The notes under the pieces are model-generated. The model was not told where the DNA came from, searched no databases, and worked only from the letters and a program-made list of their open reading frames with translations. A DNA stretch of 64,000 bases from Nitrosomonas sp. Nm51 (GTDB lineage Bacteria; Pseudomonadota; Gammaproteobacteria; Burkholderiales; Nitrosomonadaceae). Position numbers and translations under genes: made by a program. Positions within the stretch are counted from its first letter, which is position 1. Every line of letters begins with the position of its first letter. The stretch is taken from the NCBI RefSeq assembly GCF_900111165.1, contig NZ_FOGH01000001.1:151841-215840 (forward strand), in the 5' to 3' direction. Below, piece after piece: positions 25,375-34,481 of the stretch.

Positions 25375-25926
25375 ATGAACACACTCTACAGCTTTGCACC
25401 GATCGCGCAGCCGAATGCCGAAATTCTGATACTGGGGAGCATGCCGGGGCAGGCGTCGCTTGAAGCGAATCAGTATTACGCGCATCCGCACAATGTTTTC
25501 TGGCGCATCATGGGCGAATTACTCGGCTTCGATTCCCGGCGAACGGCCTATTTGGAAAAAACGCGTGCTCTGAAATCAGCGCGTATTGCGCTCTGGGATG
25601 TATTGCAATCGTGCAAACGCAAAGGCAGCCTGGATTCCAGTATTGAAACCCGTTCGCAGACAATCAATGATTTTCCGGCTTTCTTCGCAGCATATCCACG
25701 GATTCGCGCCGTTTTTTTCAACGGCGCCAAGGCGGAAGACTGTTTCAGGCGTTATGTGCTGAAAAAACACATGCCCGGCTTGCAGCAACAGATGCAGTTC
25801 TCGCGTTTGCCATCCACGAGCCCGGCGCATGCCGCGTTGTCATTCGAGGAAAAACGTGCGCAGTGGGTAAACAATATTGCGGGTAGAATTATGAGACACG
25901 TATCCGGTAGTGCGATAATCCAATGA
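25375..25926 (+). CDS. DNA-deoxyinosine (hypoxanthine) glycosylase
   Basis: 183 residues of the uracil-DNA glycosylase superfamily, hypoxanthine-DNA glycosylase group. ILILGSMPGQASLEANQYYA is the N-terminal catalytic motif, HPHNVFWRIMGELLG follows, and LPSTSPAHA is the C-terminal DNA-intercalating motif. It removes deaminated bases (deoxyinosine) to start base-excision repair. The stop overlaps the start of the next GTPase gene (ATGA), so the two are co-translated, an unusual pairing. Confidence 0.88.
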   Translation: MNTLYSFAPIAQPNAEILILGSMPGQASLEANQYYAHPHNVFWRIMGELLGFDSRRTAYLEKTRALKSARIALWDVLQSCKRKGSLDSSIETRSQTINDFPAFFAAYPRIRAVFFNGAKAEDCFRRYVLKKHMPGLQQQMQFSRLPSTSPAHAALSFEEKRAQWVNNIAGRIMRHVSGSAIIQ

Positions 25927-27149
25927 AATGGGATAATTTAAAAAACTGGCCGGCCTACTGGGCGCAATTGCGTAAAACATTGCTCGATCCCAAAGTCGAT
26001 GAGGCGTTGCTGGAAAAATCGCTGCAGGAAGCCCGGGAGAAAATACCGGTGCCGGTGTTATGGCTGATCGGCAAGACGCAGGCGGGCAAGACGTCGATTA
26101 TCCGGGCGATGACCGGCAGCGAAACGGCTGAAATCGGCAACGGTTTTCAGCCGTGCACGCGGCAGTCGCGTTTTTACGATTTTCCTGCCGAGATGCCGGT
26201 GGTGCGGTTTCTCGACACACGCGGTCTCGGTGAAGTGGCTTACGATCCGGCCGATGATATCCGTTATTGCGAATCCAAGGCGCATTTGCTGATCGCCGTG
26301 ATGAAAGTGGCGGATGTCAGTCAGCAGGCGGTGTTTGATGTGCTGCGTACCGTGCGCGCACGTCATCCAGAATGGCCGCTGTTGATCGTGCAGACGGGAT
26401 TGCATGAATGTTATCCCATTGGCGGGCGGCATATTCGGCCGTGGCCGTATGATCAGGAGCCATTGCCGGATACGGTGCCTTCCGATCTGAAACGTGCTTT
26501 ACTGGCGCAACGCCGGGCGGCTGCGGAGTTGCCCGGCCATGCGCCGGTTCGCTGGGTCGCAGTCGATCTGACGCTGCCGGAAGACGGGTTCGACCCGCCC
26601 GATTATGGTCTCGAAGCCCTGTGGCAGGCGATTGAAGCGCTGTCATCGCTGGGACTGGAAAATCTGCTGACCGGTGATGAAGGCGTGCATGATTTGTTTG
26701 AACGCACCGCGCACCAGCATATCGTCGGTTATTCGACAACGGCGGCGGGACTCGGTGCTTTGCCGGTGGTCGATCTGGTGGCTGTCTCGGCGGTACAGGC
26801 AAAGCTGCTGCACAGCCTCGCGGTTTTATATGGCCAGACCTGGGACAAGCGTACGATTACTGAATTTCTCGGATTGATGGGCGCAGGTGTTGCAACCGGT
26901 TATCTGGCACGCTGGGCGGGACGTACGGTAACCAAAGTGATTCCGTTTCTGGGGCAGACAGCGGGCGCGTTATGGGGTGCAAGCGCCAGTGGCGCTGCTA
27001 CTTACGCATTGGGAAAGGCCTCAGTGTATTTTTTTGCCAGAAATCGGAATAACCTGAACGTAGATGCGAAAACAATACGCCGTATTTATGCTGAAGAGCT
27101 TGAGCGCGGCGCGGCCATGCTGCGGGACCGGTTGCGGGGTAAGCCCTGA
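25923..27149 (+). CDS. GTPase with C-terminal DUF697-like membrane domain
   Basis: 408 residues. The P-loop is GKTQAGKTS (about 51-59) and the G3 motif FLDTRGLGEV (DxxG). After residue ~260 there are two or three hydrophobic, glycine-rich segments (GYSTTAAGLGALPVVDLVAV, LMGAGVATGYLARWAG, ALWGASASGAATYALG) typical of DUF697/YcjF-type GTPases. It should bind GTP and attach to the inner membrane. It is directly followed by a second GTPase with no gap, so the two probably form a pair. Role unknown; related proteins are linked to envelope stress. Confidence 0.85.
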   Translation: MKWDNLKNWPAYWAQLRKTLLDPKVDEALLEKSLQEAREKIPVPVLWLIGKTQAGKTSIIRAMTGSETAEIGNGFQPCTRQSRFYDFPAEMPVVRFLDTRGLGEVAYDPADDIRYCESKAHLLIAVMKVADVSQQAVFDVLRTVRARHPEWPLLIVQTGLHECYPIGGRHIRPWPYDQEPLPDTVPSDLKRALLAQRRAAAELPGHAPVRWVAVDLTLPEDGFDPPDYGLEALWQAIEALSSLGLENLLTGDEGVHDLFERTAHQHIVGYSTTAAGLGALPVVDLVAVSAVQAKLLHSLAVLYGQTWDKRTITEFLGLMGAGVATGYLARWAGRTVTKVIPFLGQTAGALWGASASGAATYALGKASVYFFARNRNNLNVDAKTIRRIYAEELERGAAMLRDRLRGKP

Positions 27150-28712
27150 ATGAAAATATTGTTTTATGGCATAGACCCGCTCAGGCTGCTGGGTTTTTTT
27201 TTATTTATACTGCCGTTTCTTGCGTTGCTGGGTCTGGGCACGGTGTGGCTGTGGCAGCATGGCTATCTGCTGTTCTGGGCGCTGGTGATGCTGATATGCA
27301 CCGTGCTTGGCTACGGTCTGCAGCAGTTGCTGGTGCGGCGTGACCGCAGACTGCTTGCCGAAGCGGTAACGGAACCGAATCCGGAATGGCCGCTCAGCGC
27401 GGATGCAGCATGGGACCAGGTTCAGACGCTGGCACAGGATTGTAAACCGGAAGACTGGCCGCTGGAAAAAGGAGACTGGATTCTGGCATTGGGCCGGCAT
27501 GCGCTGGAAACCGTTGCGCGTTGTTATCATCCGCAAGTGGACAAACCTCTGCTTGAGCTGACCGTGCCGCATACATTGCTGGTGATCGAGCGCGCCAGCC
27601 GCGATCTGCGGCGCGATGTGGCGGGAAACATACCGTTCAGTAATCGTCTCACCGTTGGCGATCTGTTTCGCGTGCAGCGCTGGAAAGACAGAGCGGGACA
27701 GGTTTTTGAGGTTTACCGGGCCGGACGGATGATTGTCAATCCGGTCGACGCGTTGCTTGGCGAAGCGTGGCGCCATTTGCGCGAGCGCAGCTTCATGCAG
27801 GCGCGCGATGAATTGCACCGCTGGTTCTTGCGTACCTATATCCGCAAAGTCGGTTATTACGCGATCGACCTGTACAGTGGCCGCCTTGTGTTGACCGATG
27901 AGGAACCAGTGACATCACGAACCGTACGCACCAGTGCCGACATGCGCCGTATGGATGAAACGGCGGATACGGCAGAGATAGCGGAAGAGCCGCTGCGCAT
28001 TCTGGTGCTGGGCCGCTCGAACGCCGGCAAATCGAGTTTGATCAACGCACTGTTTGGTAGACTGACAACCGCTGCCGACGTTCTTCCCGACAGTACCGAT
28101 ATGCTAAGGCCGTTTGTACTAGCGCGCGAAGGTCTGACACAGGCTTTAATTTTTGACAGCCCGGGATGCGACAGCGAATATTTTGATAGCAACAAGCTGC
28201 ACAGTGCTGCCGGAGACGCCGATCTGATTTTGTGGGTCAGTCCGGCCAACCGGCCCGACCGGCAGATCGAACGCGAATGCCTGGACGCTTTGCGCGCATT
28301 TTTTTCCAGACAAGAGACACGCCGTCCGCCGCCGCTGCTGATCGTTGCCAGTCAGGTGGACCGGCTGCGCCCGGCAGCTGAATGGAATCCGCCTTACGAT
28401 CTGGCGCAGCCAAAGAATGCCAAGGCGGCGAGTATTGGCGCGGCCGTACGCGCTGTTGCCAGCGATCTTGCCGTTCCGGTTGAACAGGTCATACCGGCCT
28501 GCCTGCTGGAGAATCATGTTTATAATGTAGACGATACGCTATGGGCGGCGATTCTGAATCAACAGGCAGAAGCGCAGCGGGTACGCTTGCTGCGGTGTCT
28601 GGATGAAAAGAAAAAAGCGGAAAACTGGGTGTTACTGCGCCGCCAGATGATCAATGCCGGCCGTTTTCTCAAACATCTGCCTGATATGTTGGACAGACGC
28701 CGGGGTGACTAG
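27150..28712 (+). CDS. Membrane-anchored GTPase
   Basis: 520 residues. Two N-terminal membrane helices (LLGFFLFILPFLALLGLGTVWLW and YLLFWALVMLICTVLGYG shown in parts) are followed by a long helical region and a GTPase domain from about 280: GRSNAGKSS P-loop, FDSPGCDSE (G3), VASQVDRL (G4-like). It begins immediately after the stop of the preceding GTPase, implying a stoichiometric partner. Circularly similar proteins of the YeeP/Era-like 50S-binding GTPase group exist, but no function can be assigned. Confidence 0.83.
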   Translation: MKILFYGIDPLRLLGFFLFILPFLALLGLGTVWLWQHGYLLFWALVMLICTVLGYGLQQLLVRRDRRLLAEAVTEPNPEWPLSADAAWDQVQTLAQDCKPEDWPLEKGDWILALGRHALETVARCYHPQVDKPLLELTVPHTLLVIERASRDLRRDVAGNIPFSNRLTVGDLFRVQRWKDRAGQVFEVYRAGRMIVNPVDALLGEAWRHLRERSFMQARDELHRWFLRTYIRKVGYYAIDLYSGRLVLTDEEPVTSRTVRTSADMRRMDETADTAEIAEEPLRILVLGRSNAGKSSLINALFGRLTTAADVLPDSTDMLRPFVLAREGLTQALIFDSPGCDSEYFDSNKLHSAAGDADLILWVSPANRPDRQIERECLDALRAFFSRQETRRPPPLLIVASQVDRLRPAAEWNPPYDLAQPKNAKAASIGAAVRAVASDLAVPVEQVIPACLLENHVYNVDDTLWAAILNQQAEAQRVRLLRCLDEKKKAENWVLLRRQMINAGRFLKHLPDMLDRRRGD

Positions 28713-28851
28713 CAGGTTAATCGGCGTTCAGTTAACAATGCAGCTAAAAATGGCATTATCAAATTGAAAGAGCGCTGATTGCATTGCTGGAAAATGTTGG
28801 CCGGATTGAAATCCATTCTGTTTAGTACAATTCCCTGTTCTGGAGACCGTC

Positions 28852-29478
28852 ATGCTTAAATTACGAACCTGGGTTGTTTTATTAGTGTTGTATGGTTGCA
28901 GTAGTGCGGTCATCGCGAAGAATGGGGTTGAACTCGCGGATGTTCTGGGCACAACCGCGCCCAGCTATGAGAACGGTGTTTTGATAATCCCCCGCGTAGA
29001 TACGCTTGAGCAGGTTGGCCGGTATCAGGATGCAATCTTTCAGTTTGATCCGCAGTCAAATACCTGGGTTTTGCAGCATGTTACATCGGCGCGATATAAT
29101 GCGCCGAGAATCTGGTCGGTTGACGTGCGTGTTATTGACGACGCTTTTCCAATACAGGTTTTTCTTCAAGTAACCGGAGACCATGGTTGCGGAGGGCTAG
29201 GTCAAATCAACGTGCGGCGCAGTGGCAATCTTTTTGAAGTTCAAATCAGTGAAATTCAATTGGGGCCTGAGATTGGGTGCACTGCGGACATCAAGGAGTT
29301 TGTCAGAATCATTCCGCTGAATGTCTATCGCTTGAATGCCGGTGTATATCAATACAGCGTCAATGGCGGCAATCCGGGTACATTCAGCCTGGTGAAAGAC
29401 AATGTGTTCGACGATGAGTGTGGCGGAGCGATCGATCCGGCCGGTAGCAGGTGTAGTTTGATTGCTTCCGGTCCGTGA
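28852..29478 (+). CDS. Exported hypothetical protein
   Basis: 208 residues with a short signal (TWVVLLVLYGCSSAVIA). A Cys at LYGC could be a lipidation site, though Tyr at -2 is unusual. The mature part is beta-rich with paired cysteines (GDHGCGGLG, EIGCTAD, DDECGG, SRCSL), suggesting disulfides in the periplasm. An upstream GGAGACCGTC could be the ribosome site. I do not recognise the family. Confidence 0.7.
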   Translation: MLKLRTWVVLLVLYGCSSAVIAKNGVELADVLGTTAPSYENGVLIIPRVDTLEQVGRYQDAIFQFDPQSNTWVLQHVTSARYNAPRIWSVDVRVIDDAFPIQVFLQVTGDHGCGGLGQINVRRSGNLFEVQISEIQLGPEIGCTADIKEFVRIIPLNVYRLNAGVYQYSVNGGNPGTFSLVKDNVFDDECGGAIDPAGSRCSLIASGP

Positions 29479-29510
29479 ATGAATGGCTGGCGGCTTTTAA
29501 CAATATTACG

Positions 29511-30287
29511 TTACAAATTGCAGAACGTCAGCTCAAACGCGACATCTTTTTCATACACTTTGACGCGCTGTCCGGATTGTGAAGGGATGAAGCGGATATT
29601 CAGCGCATATTTATTGGCGCTGATTTCAGGCACGCATGGGAAGTCTTCGTTGACGCTGACGCGCAGCATATGGGCGTGATAGTCAGAGCCGGGCTGCTGG
29701 AATATACCCTGGCGTGCAATATTCTGCGTCGTTTTTCCGCTGCTTCTCAGCAGGTAGAGTACGATGCCGAAGGCATTGCGTACCGGCAGTAGCGGCGCCA
29801 GCCATTCGTTAAAGTCCTTGCGGCGCAGCGACGGGTCGAGGTTCAGCCAGTAGTGGTAAGACGGCAGGTCAAATTCGCATACGCCGCCGGGAATACTTGT
29901 GCGCTGCTTGATGGTCATCAGCCATTCATTATCGCGCAGATGTTCGCCGACTTTGCCGGATATTTCCAGCATCGACCGAAAAGTGGTTTGGATATTGTCC
30001 AGCACGTTATCCAGCGCTGATTCCGAAATATCCGGATTTCTGCGCAGTGCTTCCAGCATTTGTTTTTGACGTTCAAGCTCCTGCAGCAAATCGGTTTTGA
30101 TGTCCGCGCGGCTAATAATTTCCAGTATTTCAAACAGTGTCATTAACGAAGCCTGATGCTGCATCGGCGAGTCCTTGGCGGAAAAAAAGTCCATTTTTTT
30201 GAACAGGTCTTCAAGTTTCAGCAGGGTGCGGATGCGTTCGTTAAGCGGGTGTTCGTAGCTGATCACAATGGGTTTGGAGTTAATCAC
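29511..30287 (-). CDS. zapD: Cell division protein ZapD
   Basis: 258 residues of the ZapD (DUF1342) family. It starts ISYEHPLNERIRTLLKLEDLF and has GGVCEFDLPSYHYWLN in the middle and ALNIRFIP near the C-terminus. ZapD bundles FtsZ filaments in the cytoplasm and stabilises the Z-ring. Length is typical. In many relatives zapD follows coaE and precedes a small zinc-finger gene; neither is here, so the locus is rearranged. The start at 30287 follows no strong ribosome site but matches the family N-terminus. Confidence 0.93.
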   Translation of the reverse strand: MINSKPIVISYEHPLNERIRTLLKLEDLFKKMDFFSAKDSPMQHQASLMTLFEILEIISRADIKTDLLQELERQKQMLEALRRNPDISESALDNVLDNIQTTFRSMLEISGKVGEHLRDNEWLMTIKQRTSIPGGVCEFDLPSYHYWLNLDPSLRRKDFNEWLAPLLPVRNAFGIVLYLLRSSGKTTQNIARQGIFQQPGSDYHAHMLRVSVNEDFPCVPEISANKYALNIRFIPSQSGQRVKVYEKDVAFELTFCNL

Positions 30288-30439
30288 GATGAAGTTTGAA
30301 TCTTGCCTTATACTGTGAAAATATACAAATGAAAATTGCCGTCGGTACTTGAAACAAGTGCGGCACTTCAGGGTTGTATTCGTTTCATGAGTCTTTACAA
30401 TAGGCGTTGACGGTGAATCAGAAACTTAAGAGGAATACG

Positions 30440-30961
30440 ATGATGACGACCAAAAAAATTCAACGGATGGCGTTGGCGGCTACGGCGCTGTTTTTCAGCC
30501 TGTTTTCCGGTAGTTCCCTTTCGGAGGAACAGTCTGCAGATCCTGTTTTGACAACCGAATTATCCGCCAGGGCGGCAATGGCGGCGATCAAACAGTGCGA
30601 AAGCGATGGTTTCAAGGTCAGTGCCGCTATCGTCGATCATGCCGGCCTGCTTAAAGCGCAGCTAAAAGCCGATGGCGCGGGTCCGCATACGCTGGACAGC
30701 AGCCGCCGTAAAGCGTATACGGCAAACAGTTTGCGCGGTCCGACGCAAAGATATGCCGAACTGATTGTCAAAAGCCCTGATTTGCATAGTCTTGCGCATA
30801 TGAATGAACATATTCTTTTGCTCGGTGGCGGTTTTCCGATCAAAATGGGCGGTGAAGTGGTTGGCGGTATCGGTGTGGGCGGCGCCCCCGGAATAAAATT
30901 TGACGAAGTGTGTGCGCGTGCGGCCCTGAAGGTTTTGCAGGCAGACGAACTGTTTGAGTAA
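30440..30961 (+). CDS. GlcG/HbpS-family exported protein
   Basis: About 173 residues from the ATG at 30440, which follows AAGAGGAATACG. A signal peptide (LAATALFFSLFSGSSLS) precedes the GlcG/HbpS domain: TTELSARAAMAAIKQCE, KVSAAIVDHAGLLKAQ, LLGGGFPIKMGGEVVGGIGVGGAPG. Such domains bind heme or small ligands; exported forms are poorly understood. It stands alone between zapD and the EI24 gene. Confidence 0.88.
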   Translation: MMTTKKIQRMALAATALFFSLFSGSSLSEEQSADPVLTTELSARAAMAAIKQCESDGFKVSAAIVDHAGLLKAQLKADGAGPHTLDSSRRKAYTANSLRGPTQRYAELIVKSPDLHSLAHMNEHILLLGGGFPIKMGGEVVGGIGVGGAPGIKFDEVCARAALKVLQADELFE

Positions 30962-30979
30962 GGAGTCGCCTTTAGCTGT

Positions 30980-31729
30980 TTATGCTGCGTCATTGACGGT
31001 TTTTCTGGCTGCCTCAAAGCGGTTTTTTTCCAGGCGCGCCAGTTCATAATGAATAAACGCGAGTGCGGTTAACACTGGCGCAAAAAAATTGACGACCGGA
31101 ACGTATTGCAGAAAGCCGGTGAGCAGACCGAGCGTCCATAACGGTAATCGGCTGGAGGCGAGCAGTTGCTTGATTTCTGCATGCGTGGCATGTTCAGATA
31201 AGGCATCGTAGCGGAACAGCTGTTGATTCAAGAAAGCCGCGGCGATGAACGGTACCATGAGGCCCGCACCGAAAGCCCATAGTGGCAGCGTGATAACCCA
31301 GATCAGAATATACATCAACGTTGCATAAAGCGCATTGATGAGGCTGCCTGTGATGGTGCCGCCGCTTTCGCGTTTAAGGCGGGGATAACGTCTTTTTGCA
31401 ACATGATGGATCAGTGCCGGCATTGAAAAAATAGCGGTGATAATCAGCGTGGTGATGATGACCAGCGGGATAAAAAAAAGGATGTGTATCAGCCATTGCA
31501 GGCTGTAAGCCAGCCAGCCGGGTGCCTGATTGTCCAGCCAGTCTCTCATGCCCAGTTCGGCAAAACCCAGAAAAATAAATTCAGCAAAAAAATCCCGGAA
31601 CAGCCAGCCGATAAGGATCCAAAGCAAGCTGGCCGTTAAAATCGGCCAGACCATGATCCAGATAATTTTCAGTCGCAGTAAATCGCGTGTTGCATTTGCG
31701 ATCGCACTTAAAATTTGAGACATAGACAC
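30980..31729 (-). CDS. EI24/CysZ-like integral membrane protein
   Basis: 249 residues with about four to six membrane helices: IIWMVWPILTASLLWILIGW, HILFFIPLVIITTLIITAIF, LMYILIWVITLPLWAFGAGL, LLTGFLQYVPVVNFFAPVLT. The EI24 domain is shared with the sulfate permease CysZ, but many bacterial members have unknown roles, and no sulfur-assimilation gene is nearby. The pattern TGFLQYVPVVNFFAPVLTALAFIHYELA is the usual C-terminal signature. Confidence 0.85.
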   Translation of the reverse strand: MSMSQILSAIANATRDLLRLKIIWIMVWPILTASLLWILIGWLFRDFFAEFIFLGFAELGMRDWLDNQAPGWLAYSLQWLIHILFFIPLVIITTLIITAIFSMPALIHHVAKRRYPRLKRESGGTITGSLINALYATLMYILIWVITLPLWAFGAGLMVPFIAAAFLNQQLFRYDALSEHATHAEIKQLLASSRLPLWTLGLLTGFLQYVPVVNFFAPVLTALAFIHYELARLEKNRFEAARKTVNDAA

Positions 31730-31770
31730 CTGCAGGTAATAAAGGCCCGTGCGGCCCGATAAGCTCTGTA

Positions 31771-31809
31771 GCTATTGTATCAGGCTGTTAAAAAACTATC
31801 TGCAGTTAA
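31771..31809 (+). repeat. Short dispersed repeat, copy 1
   Basis: ATCAGGCTGTTAAAAAACTA followed by TCTGCAGTTAAC is closely matched at 46406-46449 in the same orientation (ATCAGGTTGTTAGAAAGCTA then TCTGCGGCCAGTTAA). Both copies are intergenic. The surrounding gap (31730-32136) otherwise shows no gene. Confidence 0.45.
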
Positions 31810-32136
31810 CAGCATGCACCAGGGAAATAACGAACTTTGTATGTCCCGCCAGGTTTGTGATAAAGTCTCATGCAGCCTTTTCATTTGTTGATCTTTTTCG
31901 AGTTTTTGACAATTCAGCTTTATCACTGATGGACAGGCTACTTTCATTTTTTTGGCCGTTCGGGCCGGTAATTCAGCTCAATTCTTGAGTTTTGCAAGTT
32001 CATCGCTTGGACTTGATTTTCTGCCGCATAAAATACGGTTTAAAAAAGCTGCAATCAGGCAACATGTGTATTTTACTGTTTCGCCGTTCAAGCGGATTAA
32101 CTGGTTCGACAAATACTGTTAAGGGGAGTGTTTTAT

Positions 32137-32529
32137 ATGAGTATGGAAAGTGAAGTTAAGGCGAAGTTCGGAGGGTTCTGGAATTCGCTGGTGATAGTGC
32201 TGATTATTATCATTTGTTTGCGGTTTTCCAGTTTGGCACTGGCCGAAGAAGACCTGGGCGAACGGGTGCTGTGTTCGCTGCATCTGTTCCTGAGTTGTAT
32301 CGGTGCGGGTATTGTGCTTGGCATTTTGCGGATTTTTCTGTCATTTTCAAATGATACCTATACGCGCGCACCGGCATCTGCAAATTTCACATCCGGTCTC
32401 CGCTACGGCATTGTGGCTGGCGGAATATTGATTTTGATTGTCGGCATACTGCAGCTGGATAATTTCCTGGGGCCGTTGCAGGTTGTGGTCGATGCGTTAT
32501 TCGGCAAGTTGTACGCATTATTTGACTGA
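32137..32529 (+). CDS. Small membrane protein, unknown
   Basis: 130 residues from the ATG at 32137, which follows AAGGGGAGTGTTTTAT. Three membrane helices are clear (LVIVLIIIICLRFSSLALA, LHLFLSCIGAGIVLGILRIF, YGIVAGGILILIVGILQL), each ending near charged residues. No catalytic motif. A strong hairpin terminator follows within 60 bp, supporting a real single-gene transcript. Confidence 0.65.
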   Translation: MSMESEVKAKFGGFWNSLVIVLIIIICLRFSSLALAEEDLGERVLCSLHLFLSCIGAGIVLGILRIFLSFSNDTYTRAPASANFTSGLRYGIVAGGILILIVGILQLDNFLGPLQVVVDALFGKLYALFD

Positions 32530-32578
32530 TTGCAGTTTGACAAGTTTTTAGTACATGCCAGGACCGGCAATGCAAAGT

Positions 32579-32636
32579 AAAAACAGGCGAAGAAGCGGAA
32601 TTGAGTATCATCAATGAAGATCCAAGCCTGTTTTTT
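32579..32636 (+). terminator. Hairpin terminator after the small membrane protein
   Basis: AAAAACAGGC and GCCTGTTTTTT pair perfectly around a 37-nt insert and finish in a T run. The same arm sequence recurs in the repeat at 36662-36794. Confidence 0.6.
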
Positions 32637-32690
32637 GTTATGGTGTTAGTTCACCTGGATATTGCACCAGTACGCTGGATTTTGACCTGT

Positions 32691-32856
32691 AATTATGATG
32701 CCTGTTGGTTTTCATGGGCCTGACGAAATGCAGTCTGTATCCACGGATCCACTTGCCGGTTTTTAACCCGCCCTGTCTTGAGTTGAGCGCACGTGCTCCC
32801 TGTGCCGCAGAATAACTGCGTCTGCGGGCAGGCTCAATTCAGAACAGTTTAGCGTT
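32691..32856 (-). repeat. Dispersed repeat, copy B (inverted relative to copy A)
   Basis: Reverse complement of the repeat at 22027-22200, about 166 bp. On the minus strand this copy keeps one open frame ending DPWIQTAFRQAHENQQAS-stop, which a 2-nt indel destroys in copy A. The 512-bp gap 32530-33041 otherwise contains only the terminator above and no gene. Confidence 0.7.
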
Positions 32857-33041
32857 CAATTCCAGCAGCTGATGCAATAGCCAGGTTAATCAGACAACCT
32901 GTTATAGTTATAACGCGAATCGGTGGTCCAGCGGTTCATTGCGTTTGCCCGGAATGGATACCGGACTGACTGTAAAAATCCATCTATGCTGTCTTCGCAG
33001 CACAATCACGATATAACTGACTTGCCTGAGTGCTGTTTGTT

Positions 33042-33617
33042 TTAGGAGGTATCGGCATGTTTGCTTTTTTCCAGATCCAGGATATACCGGTACAAATGAT
33101 CGTATTCTTTTTTTGACCGATTGTTGAACAAAGGATCGTTCTGCGTCTGAATTTCTTTTTCGATCTCGCGCCACTCGTCCTCATTGAATGCGCTATCCAT
33201 AAGTGGATAGACATGCTCGTTTTCCTTTTCGAGATGCCGCCTTTGCAGCATAACGTAGTCTCTTGATCGTGTCAGCAGCTCATCCGCCGATACAATGCAG
33301 TCTTCAGCAACGTTGTCGAACAGTTCCCGAATTTTCTCTGTTGCTTGAATAATCTCCTGATGTTCGTCCTGGAGCTGCTCAATGAGCTGGCTTTGTTTGA
33401 CCTTTTTTTTCAAAAGCTTGCTGAATATGATATCTTCGGTTGGATGATGCCATTTGTCAGGATAGGTCTGAATATAGTCTAACGCACTGAGAATGATATC
33501 TAAATCCGCGCTGCGTTTGCTGTCGAAATCGTAACAGTCAATTTCATAACTGAAACAATCGAGCAATCTTTGCAAGTGATAATGATCGGTGTGAAGCTGG
33601 CGTTGTATTTTATGCAT
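33042..33617 (-). CDS. Hemerythrin HHE domain-containing protein
   Basis: 191 residues; the ATG at 33617 is preceded by GGAGGTTGTT. Helical bundle with metal-ligand residues of the HHE family: HTDHYHLQRLLDCF, KWHHPTEDIIF, LQDEHQEII, QRRHLEKENEHVYPLM. It should bind a diiron centre and react with O2 or NO, or sense or store iron. The polar C-terminal tail ends without a membrane segment. It stands alone. Confidence 0.88.
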   Translation of the reverse strand: MHKIQRQLHTDHYHLQRLLDCFSYEIDCYDFDSKRSADLDIILSALDYIQTYPDKWHHPTEDIIFSKLLKKKVKQSQLIEQLQDEHQEIIQATEKIRELFDNVAEDCIVSADELLTRSRDYVMLQRRHLEKENEHVYPLMDSAFNEDEWREIEKEIQTQNDPLFNNRSKKEYDHLYRYILDLEKSKHADTS

Positions 33618-33833
33618 AACAACCTCCATTTAGATTGCCGTTTAATGGCTGAACATGACCATATCAGATAGATAGAGCATGCAGTCGAATTTGTTGCGGC
33701 GTGTCAAATATACCGCTCTTTTCTACAATCCAGCTGCCTGCATCCGTCATTTGCGTATAATACGTAAATGTATTCGCCGGAAATATAAACCAACTCTAAC
33801 AAAATTCCACTAACCTTGGACAGATTTTTTTTC

Positions 33834-34442
33834 ATGAAAGTTTTTTCCCGGTTTCAAATCTGTATTTACGTAGTTCTGATGCTGCTTCTCAACCAGTCAT
33901 TGCAGGCTTTTCAGGACCGTGATGCCATGAATTCCGAAGACTTGCTGATCAGTTACATAGAAAAAAACAAACATGTACGGCCACCCGGTCAGGAGTTGAA
34001 AATTGATATTTACCAGGATGGCTACGTGCTGGTTGCTTTGCCGGAGATCATGAGAGGCGGCGGTTACTATCATACGGTGCTGGAACAGGAAAAGCTGGAT
34101 GCATTGTGGAGTTTGTTGACCGACAAAAAAATACTGGCATTTGATGCGCAACATGTACGCGAGATGCTGCGCAAAGAACGGCGGCTATTGAAGGAATCGG
34201 GCGCGGTGGTGACCAGTGTATCCGATACGGCGGATATTATGATTGAATTCTATCCGAACCGGTACCAGCCACAGGGACTTGCGGGCGAGGATCGGGACGT
34301 TATCCGGCGTATTGCGTGGAGCGGTCTCAGATGGGATGCTGAGCAGTATCCGCACATTGAGTCCATTCGATTGCTGTCAGAAATACAGCATGAACTGTTG
34401 ATGATTTTCGATCGTGACGATCTGCAGCCGGTCGATCCGTGA
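33834..34442 (+). CDS. Exported hypothetical protein
   Basis: 202 residues from the ATG at 33834. A signal peptide (ICIYVVLMLLLNQSLQAF) is followed by a mixed alpha/beta domain with HVRPPGQELKIDIYQDGYVLV and MIEFYPNRYQPQ. No metal or catalytic motif. Its fold resembles small domains of unknown function associated with periplasmic proteins; no assignment is made. The protease gene starts 40 bp later, so they may be co-expressed. Confidence 0.7.
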   Translation: MKVFSRFQICIYVVLMLLLNQSLQAFQDRDAMNSEDLLISYIEKNKHVRPPGQELKIDIYQDGYVLVALPEIMRGGGYYHTVLEQEKLDALWSLLTDKKILAFDAQHVREMLRKERRLLKESGAVVTSVSDTADIMIEFYPNRYQPQGLAGEDRDVIRRIAWSGLRWDAEQYPHIESIRLLSEIQHELLMIFDRDDLQPVDP

Positions 34443-34481
34443 GGCATGCAGCAAAAGGCATTTTCATAAGGCTACAGTTTC

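Noticed and set aside
31749..31985. 79-codon frame in the gap after the EI24 gene
   Set aside because: No ribosome site; its composition does not look protein-like and it lies over the short dispersed repeat.
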